Below are positions 57,702-64,000 of a stretch of 64,000 bases of DNA, piece by piece. Numbering within the stretch: the stretch's first letter is position 1; every line of letters begins with the position of its first letter. Made by a program: the position numbers and the translations under genes. The notes beneath the pieces were generated by a model. That model was not told the origin of the DNA, ran no database searches, and was given only the letters and a program-made list of their open reading frames with translations. This DNA comes from Hymenoscyphus infarciens. Taxonomy: Eukaryota; Ascomycota; Leotiomycetes; Helotiales; Helotiaceae. The stretch lies in assembly GCA_001414345.1 (NCBI GenBank), contig LLCB01000027.1:248001-312000 (forward strand), read 5' to 3'.

Positions 57702-60700
57702 TATTACGAGACAAAGGTAGGTTAGATAAAGGATTACCTAATAATCTCTACCTTTTAAGTAAGGAGTATAGTATTTAAAGCCTTATACTCTTCTCTATAG
57801 TTCTAGGAATTAAGTATCTACTTTAACTTTACTTTACTTATTTTATACTCTTAATATAGCTTCTATAATTACTATAGTTATAAGCCTAGTTAGTAGATAG
57901 GATACTACTTCTACTATATTAGTTATATTAGCTTTATCTTCTTTTTTATCTATTTTTATCTTCTTTTTAAAAGTACTGCTTTTATAATAGTAAGCTTACT
58001 CTTAACTGAAAAGGTCCTCCTTACTAACTAAAACTCGTAGCCTATATAATATAACTGCTTCTTTTATATTACTTACTAAGAAAGAGTCTAGGAATACTTC
58101 GATTTAAATAGCTCTAATACTAAGAACGCTAATAAGCTTAAAAGACTCTATTCTATAATTAAATAGGCTATACTTAATAAGAATATTAGACTTAAAAAAG
58201 CCTAGCTTATAGTAAATAAAGCCTAGGATATACTCTTAGTAGCTTAATATATTAGAAGAGATCTACTAGAACTACCTCTCCTAGTATTAGCTAATAACGT
58301 TAAAGAAGACTTTAGAGATAATATTAAAAAATATACTTTTAAAATTAACAAGCTTTATACTATATAAGGTAAGATATATAAAGTTAGCTCCTAGGTAGAG
58401 AGCACTATAGACAAGTCTATACTCTTAGAAGCTTAATCCTTACTTAGGTATACTAGGAAATTCGCTCTCTAAGACCTAATTTAAAAGCTTAAAAGCAACT
58501 TAGTACTAATATTAGAAAGCATAGAAGATATAGTATATATAGAATACTAGAATACGCTTACTTAAACTAAATTAAGGTTTATAAACCTTAATCGCTAGTT
58601 CTCTAACTAGAAACGCTATTATAACTAAGTAAAAAATTTTTAACTCTTAGAGATTAAGAGTCTACTTATAGTAAAGGACTTCTTAGATATAGTTTACTAA
58701 ATTACTCTTACCTAGGTAATAAGTTAAAAGATATAGTTAATTAATAATATAAAGCTTAGAAAAGGAGTTATATTACTTAATAATCTTATTAAAATGTTTT
58801 TAGAGATTCTATATAAACACCTTATATTAAAGACTAGTAAGAAGATAAATAAGATGTTTTCTATCTTTAGAGGTAGAAGTAATAACCTATCTAATTCTAG
58901 GAATAGAGCTTAAAATAGAGGTTTTAATAATAAGAAATGTCTATATAAGACTAGTTAAGAATACTTTTAGAAACTAGTTAACTACTAAACCTTAGAATTC
59001 GTGTTTACTAGAAAGTATAATCCTACTCTTAATAATCCCCTAGATAATAAGGAGTTAAAAGAGATTATATAGTACTTAGAAGCCTCTTTTTAGACAGACC
59101 TCTAAAAGAAACTAATTGAAAAGTTCTCTATAGTATAATCTAAGTTTAGAAAGGGATCTATAAGCTCTACTTAAGAGTTATTAAAATACCTTATTAGGAA
59201 TATAAATACTATAATCTTATCTCTAGAGCTTCTAACTAATCTAGAAAGAATAAACTAAGCCTTAAAATAGGGAATCTACACTTTCTTAGCTAAATATACT
59301 AGACACTCTCTTATAGACTTAATACTCTTTAATAACTATAAAGTAGTCTATCTTATTAATAGTAAGGATATACTTATCCTAGGAACCTTTAAACACTCTA
59401 ATAATATAGTAGAATTAGGAACAACTAATATTCTAATTAGTAGAATAAGAATAAGAGTTATAAAGAACGTTTTTAAGAGTAAGAGAAGAAGTAACTCTAT
59501 AGATCTAACGCTTACTAATATTACTATTATTAAGGGTTTTTATTCTAATATTATCTTAGAAGTATATATTAGAGAATCTAGAGTATAGTATAATAGGTAT
59601 AACTATTTACTATACTTTAAACCTATAGAGAACAGTATAGTTATTAAATCTTTAATTTATATAATAAACTTAGTCTTATTTAAATACAACTCTATTAATA
59701 ACTATACTAAGCTTTAAAACCCCTAAGCCATATTTACTTTAATATATCTAATACTCTCTAAAAAGATTAATAAACGCTTTTATAAGAAGATAAAAGACTA
59801 TACTAGACTAAGAAGCAATTTAGTAGAAATTTAGTATAGAAGATTAAGATATCTAAGATAAAAAGCTCTTAAAGCTCTAGTCTAGTTAATAAGAAACGTA
59901 AAAATTATAGGTATTAAATAAGCAAAGTACTTATACTATACTATTACTTATACTTAGAATGTTATTTTAAGATATATCTCTAAGAATAGGAATATATAAC
60001 TATTCTAGTAGTACTTATAGGATTTATTTAACTTCCTAACTAAATATAATAGAGCTAAATAGCTTCTTCTAATAAAAGAGGAGTATAGTAGAAAGCTCTT
60101 TAGATTTATAATAATAAATAAGAGAGGAGAAACGGTATTTAAAAAGCTTAAGAACTTTAAAAGATAGGTTAGATAGTAATATAGTCTTTTAATTTATAAG
60201 CTTAAGTATAATAATAATAAATTAGTAATCTTATAGTATAATATCTTAGAATATACTTTATAGACTACTAAAATTAAAATAGACTTAGAGCTTATATTAA
60301 CTTATACTTATAAGCTAAATAGAGGAGTAGAGAGAGTAGGATAAGAAGTAATTATATACTCGATTAAAATATTATCTACTACTAACTTACTATAACGCCT
60401 CTAGACTAAGTTAACTATAGCTAGAATCTAGCTCTATAATATAAGTCCTAACTAAAGAAACAAGTTTAAGATACTAAATAAGGTACTTCTATTATAGTTT
60501 AATAATTATTTCTACTAGTATAATCTAAAGTTTAAGAACTTAGTAATAAAAGACCTTAGACTAGATTAGAATAGAATCTATATTTATAAATCTAGAGCTT
60601 ATCTACTAAAAAAGGAGAGAGAGTAAGAAGTTAAGAAGAGAGCTTTTAAAGTTAATTCTAGAGCTTATATAGGTTATTTAGTTAGGTATATCTTATTAAA

Positions 60701-63290
60701 TATCTACTATATCTAGGTTCTATAGCTTAATTAAGTTATTATAACTTAGAACGTTATATTTAATAAAGAAATCTTTTATATACTAAAATATAAAAAGGTA
60801 GAATAATAACTTATTATAATTATTTATATAGTAGTATAGTATATAGTTAAGTAGGAGTAATAGGACGTTAAAGCTTTACTTAAAAGTATTAGTATATACG
60901 AAATAGAGAGCATAGGAAAACTAAAACTAGGAGCTAAACTAGTAAGAGATATCTTATCTAAAGCTACTAATATACTAAGTAAAGCTTTAATTAGCTAGAA
61001 CTTAGAAGTAAGACTAGAAAAGGGAGATATAATCTCTTCTAGATTTAGACTTCTATTACTTAGAGTAATACCTAAACCTAAAAGTATACTAGAATAGGTT
61101 ATAAGCTCTTAAAATAAGTAAAATATAGGAATCTTCTAATAAACTATAAGACTCTTTTAATAAGCGCTTATAGGATTCTCTTAACTATAAAATAATATTA
61201 AAAGTATAGAAAGCCTAAGTAGTCTACTAATTAGAATAAGTAATAGAATACTAGAGGGAATCTCCTAATAAAATAGAGAGAGTAGGCTCTTCTAATAATA
61301 AAGTAGTATATAAGAAAGAACTCTTAATATACTAGTTCTAGAAACTTCTAATATAAAGTTAACTAAGAAGTAGAGAATAATAAATATAGAAAGTAAAAAC
61401 CTAAAAGAGCTTAAGATAAAGTAAGAGTATATAAAGAAAGTATATCTACCTATATTAAGAAAGAGTAGAAGAGATTAACCTAGAAGAGAGAATACTAGAG
61501 ATATAATAATCTCTACTCTACTAGTAATATTAATTAAGATAAAGCTCTAATAGGCTATTCTAGAATATTTAAATCATTTCTTTAGTACTTTTTAGCCTTT
61601 ATTAGAGAGTATAGTATTAAATAGAGAGGACTTATAAGATATCTACTATATTATTATAGTAGTAATAATAGAGGAAGAAACGCCTCTAAAGCCTAGATAC
61701 CTACGCCTTTATTAGTTAAAACTACTAAAAGAGCTAAAATTATAAAGAGAACTTATAAACTATCTACTTAGTAAGCACTTTAAAGATAATTTAGAGCTTA
61801 AAATTAAGAACCTAGAGAAAAGGAAATACTAGTATATAATTGAAAAATAGAATACTAAAACGAAACTATTACCTTTAAAGTAGGTATTTATATATAAATA
61901 TAACTCTATAAACTATCTAATTTAATACTAAGCTTAGCTTATAGTTAGAGGTAATCTCTAATAAGAAGATACTATCTTTTTAATATATACTACTACACTT
62001 ATAGTAAGATTATTCTAAATAACTATAGTAATAGCTACTAGATTTAACCTAGAGATTAAGTAATATAATATTATAAATACGTTTATTAATATAGAAAGGG
62101 ATATAAGAGCTTCTCTAGTAGCTTACTAACTTCTAAATAGATATTAATAAGAGGGACTATATATTAAATTAGATAAAGCACTTTATAGGTTAAGAGATTC
62201 CCTAGCTCTATAGTTTAAACACTTTATAACTACTCTTTAAGAATATAGCTTAATACCTTATCTAGAAGAGCTTTATATTTATATAGATCTCCTAAAGAAG
62301 GTTTTTATAATCTTTTATATAGATAATATATAGATAATATACTATTAAGATAATATATCTTTAGTAAGAGTTATAATAAATAAACTAAAGCTTTTATATA
62401 AACTATACTTACTTAGTAATATAGAATAGTATCTTAGAGTAAAAGTCTATAAAGATAGAGTATAGAAAAAGATATAGCTCTCTTATAATATATATATTAA
62501 ATAAATCGCTAAATAATTTAAGCTTATTAATAGAGATTACCTAAGTATACTACTTCTAATATATAAACTAAAAAAGAATTAAGGAATAGCGAAACCTATA
62601 TTTATAAAGTTCTACTAGAAGAAGGTAGGTTTAGTACTCTATATAGTAATTATAATATAACTAGATATTATATTCGTTACTTCTTAGCTTTTATACTTCT
62701 TAACTAACCTAAATAATAAACATATAGCTATAATAGATTAGTATATTTAATACTTATTTAGAATAAGGTTCTTAGGAATTATATATAAGAGAGAGCTTAG
62801 GGGTATATAACTAGTACTTACCTTAGATATATTATATACTAATAATCTAGAAACTTAAAGATCTTTTAATAGATATATAATATTATTATTTAATAGACTT
62901 ATAGCTTAGAGAGCCTTATAATAAGATATAATTATAATATTAATAATAGAAGCCGAGCTCTTAAAAGTAAAGTAACTAGGTATAGAAATAATAGCGTTAA
63001 AGCGTCTCTTTAAGGAACTATAGCTTAATTTAGGTAAGATGTAGAATATATTCTATAATAATTAATAAACTATCTAATTAATTACTAGAGAAAACGAGAG
63101 AATATCTATAAAGCTTTAATATATAGATATCTAGAATATATAGCTTTATTAAAAGTACTAGAAGAGATCTTTCTAAGTTACTTATTTATTAATAAATAAT
63201 ATATTAGTAGATAGACTTATAAAAAACTTATCTAGGTAAAAATTCAAATATTTTAAAGCTTTACTTAATCTCTAAGACGCTTATTTACTT
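57702..63290 (+). mobile_element. Ty1/Copia retrotransposon, RIP-degraded
   Basis: The 5' LTR at 57702-57876 matches the solo LTR at 52077. It is followed by GTTATAAGCCTAG, a possible primer-binding site. Domains in copia order can be read despite many stops: gag-like CLYKT...WKLVNY near 58940, protease-region near 59310-59440 (LTLTNITIIKGF), GAG-pre-integrase RRLRYLR.KALKALV near 59835 (from WHRRLGHL), reverse transcriptase YIDN near 62318 (from YVDD) followed by SNIE.YLRVKVY, and RNase H near 62650-63250 ending LTKNLS. The size of about 5.6 kb fits Copia. No 3' LTR was seen before the window ends. All genes are dead. Confidence 0.8.
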
Positions 63291-64000
63291 AGTAAAACAC
63301 TCTCTTAAAAAGCGAAAGTATACTAAATTTTAGGTTAAAACCGTATTTTTAGGTTAAAAACACTCTTCTAAAATAGTAAATAACACTCTCTATTATTTTT
63401 ATATTTTATTATACTTTACTTTATTATTTTACTTATATATTTTTAAGAAGTTTTATTCTTTTTTATATTATAATTATTTAAAAAGTATTATAAGCTCGTT
63501 TTAGATTTTATTTATTTATTTAATTATTATATACTTAGTAATTAAGTACTATAAGACCCTTCTAAGAAGTACTACTAAATATAAATATAAAGTTTTAAAG
63601 GAACTAACTACTACTATATAAATATAAAGTATATTAACTAACTAATAGTACTTCTTCTAATACTTAGAAATAGTTTTACTAAGAGTAGTAAGTACTATAC
63701 CTATTTTATTAAGAGTATTACTAAGATTAATACTATTAAACTTATTATTACTATTATTATCCTTAGACTTCTTACTCTTAGAAATATCCTTCTTACGCTT
63801 ATAGCCTTTTAAAGAATACTTAGAATAGTTATTAGTAAGCTTCTTAGAAAACGACTTCTTAGAAACTAACTTTATAAGAGTAGTTTTCTTTAAAATAGTC
63901 TTTCTTAAAATAGACTTTAAAATAGATTTTTTAGGATAGCTCTTTAGAAGAACCTTTAAAGGCTTTTAGGTAGACTTTTACTACTTAGAGGAGAAGGTAT
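63291..64000. other. AT-rich RIP-degraded DNA to the right edge
   Basis: Mostly low-complexity A/T sequence. A minus-strand frame of about 102 codons (63657-63965) is open and Lys/Ser-rich, unusual for DNA in which most frames are riddled with stops. I cannot name it. It may be a degraded transposon protein. Confidence 0.4.

Noticed and set aside
57697..57881. Target duplication around the LTR at 57702-57876, making it a second solo LTR
   Set aside because: AAATA on the left and GTTAT on the right do not match, and Copia internal sequence follows directly.

Overview
The window is nuclear DNA of a filamentous ascomycete. Genes carry many short GT-AG introns (about 47-135 nt), upstream regions are pyrimidine rich, and the last quarter is transposon sequence degraded by C-to-T / G-to-A changes at CpA/TpG, the mark of repeat-induced point mutation (RIP). 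Gene content (SPX phosphate transporter, GH43 enzyme, aromatic monooxygenases, HET remnant, jacalin-aerolysin protein) suits Pezizomycotina. A Leotiomycete such as a Helotiales species is my guess, not something I can prove. I recognised no rRNA, tRNA or CRISPR array by eye.

Layout. 1-2.4 kb: the 5' part of an SPX phosphate transporter that runs off the left edge, and an AhpD-like protein. 2.9-8.6 kb: gene-poor DNA with one alpha/beta-hydrolase relic. 8.6-14.2 kb: a bromodomain NuA4-type subunit and a small coiled-coil protein. 14.2-21.8 kb: decaying genes (alcohol dehydrogenase, truncated cytochrome P450, and a family-2 peroxidase interrupted by a TIR element). 23-28.8 kb: a GT8 glycosyltransferase, then a divergent pair of phenol-hydroxylase-type FAD monooxygenase and extradiol dioxygenase. 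29.8-32.1 kb: a tiny conserved protein and an F-box protein. 34.3-41.1 kb: secreted TAP-type peptidase, salicylate-hydroxylase-like monooxygenase and GH43 glycosidase, all intact on the plus strand. 41.3-45 kb: HET-domain remnant, probable transcription-factor remnant, secreted jacalin-aerolysin protein. 46.6-49.4 kb: a Harbinger-like MITE, a 2EXR protein, a hairpin element and a small secreted cysteine-rich protein. 49.6-64 kb: AT-rich RIP-degraded, nested transposons (two hAT-like elements, a solo LTR, a 3.1 kb LTR element and a Ty1/Copia element).

How genes fit together. The monooxygenase/dioxygenase pair shares a 1 kb upstream region and would hydroxylate a phenol to a catechol and then open the ring. 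The salicylate-hydroxylase-like enzyme 8 kb away could also supply catechols. The secreted peptidase, GH43 enzyme and secreted proteins fit a plant-associated or saprotrophic life. Intact genes alternate with relics, and the secreted cysteine-rich gene lies about 280 bp from the first RIP-degraded element, a typical compartmented fungal genome. Exon boundaries were set by hand from splice signals, phase and family knowledge, and no database search was possible. I found no gene set that I could defend as a wholly new system. The best unusual signals are the nested, dated transposon insertions, a repeat-filled intron and a probable GC-AG intron in the peroxidase gene.
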